42,399 bases of DNA. Origin: Candidatus Dadabacteria bacterium. Lineage in GTDB: Bacteria; Desulfobacterota_D; UBA1144; Nemesobacterales; JADFKM01. Below are positions 42,099-42,399 of this stretch, piece by piece (position 1 is the stretch's first letter; each line of letters starts with the position of its first letter). The position numbers and the translations under genes were made by a program. Where the stretch lies: contig JADFKM010000010.1 of NCBI GenBank assembly GCA_022564935.1, forward strand, positions 1 to 42,399. Reading direction: 5' to 3'. The notes under the pieces were generated by a model that was not told the origin of the DNA, searched no databases, and worked only from the letters and a program-made list of their open reading frames with translations.

Positions 42099-42399
42099 TT
42101 GCCGAAAATACTCGTTCTTCCCGGAGACGGGATTGGGGCCGAAGTCACCGACGTTTCGCTCGAAGTATTGAAATCGGTGAGCGAAAAATACGGAATCGAG
42201 CTTGAGATAGAGAAGGAGCTTTTCGGCGGCGCCTCCATCGACACCCACGGTGTGCCCGTGACCGAGGAAGTTATAGAGAAAGCAAAAGAGGCCGACGCGG
42301 TGCTTAGGGGAGCCGTCGGTGGGCCTAAGGGGGACAAGCTCGAATACGGCATAAGGCCTGAGCGGGGCCTGCTCGCACTCCGAAAAGGGCTTGAAACGT
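42099..42399 (+). CDS. leuB: 3-isopropylmalate dehydrogenase, 5' end only
   Basis: 100 residues to the window edge, from a TTG start preceded by AAAGGAGA eight bases upstream. PKILVLPGDGIGAEVTDVSLEVL is the canonical LeuB start, FGGASIDTHGVPVTEEV the next block, and DAVLRGAVGGPKGDKLE with RPERGLLALRKGLE the nucleotide/substrate part. It performs the oxidative decarboxylation step of leucine synthesis. Tartrate/isocitrate dehydrogenase relatives are less likely because of DAVLRGAVGGPKWD-like sequence. Gene continues outside. Confidence 0.95.
   Translation, partial: MPKILVLPGDGIGAEVTDVSLEVLKSVSEKYGIELEIEKELFGGASIDTHGVPVTEEVIEKAKEADAVLRGAVGGPKGDKLEYGIRPERGLLALRKGLET

Overview
The window looks like a chromosomal segment of an uncultured, Gram-negative-type bacterium of moderate GC. 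It carries an RND efflux pump, SurA-like and other lipoproteins, and many Sec-exported proteins. AGG arginine and ATA isoleucine codons are frequent, and TTG and GTG starts occur. An F420-dependent reductase, a fused ATP sulfurylase/APS kinase and Cys-tagged C-terminal anchors would fit a deeply branching or candidate phylum near the old Deltaproteobacteria (Dadabacteria-like is my low-confidence guess). No rRNA, tRNA, CRISPR array or intact mobile element was seen.

Layout. (1) 1-1.1 kb: a higher-GC patch with the 3' end of a REP-associated transposase and a headless AmmeMemoRadiSam-type radical SAM gene. It meets the rest of the window at an abrupt breakpoint near 1.09-1.12 kb. (2) 1.1-14.7 kb: housekeeping genes. 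These are a bifunctional sulfate adenylyltransferase with a damaged-looking APS kinase half, an RND permease plus adaptor, mutS, a YjbQ-family protein, an F420:NADPH reductase, and the classic yggS-proC-yggT-yggU operon. (3) 14.9-31.6 kb: an accessory surface-protein region. It holds three copies of a two-gene operon, each coding for an untagged secreted protein followed by a paralogue with a Cys-rich linker and a Gly-Cys-transmembrane-Arg tail. It also has a tagged beta-helix/MopE protein, an FG-GAP protein, a decayed tagged gene and two SurA-like lipoproteins. (4) 31.6-42.4 kb: a glycine-zipper lipoprotein, an operon of receiver-like protein, giant S41 protease, OppB-type permease and truA, a second FG-GAP/UnbV protein, an enoyl-CoA hydratase, a FAH-family hydrolase, a lipoprotein of the cyclase/kynurenine-formamidase family, and the 5' end of leuB.

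The accessory region is the most interesting part. The three pairs share gene order, spacing (43, 46 and 59 bp), strong AAGGAGG-type ribosome sites and a near-identical extended -10 promoter (TTGACA-17-TTAAAT or TGTAAT). Downstream of every tagged gene lies the same hairpin terminator, one copy of which has a compensatory base-pair change. The untagged partner stops exactly where the tagged partner begins its linker. The linker type is exchanged between paralogues while body and tail stay the same. I infer a multi-copy surface system with a soluble and an anchored subunit, probably handled in the periplasm by the SurA-like lipoproteins; no sorting protease for the tail is visible in the window.

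Functions rest on motifs read by eye. No search was run, so the novelty of the paired family is an inference.
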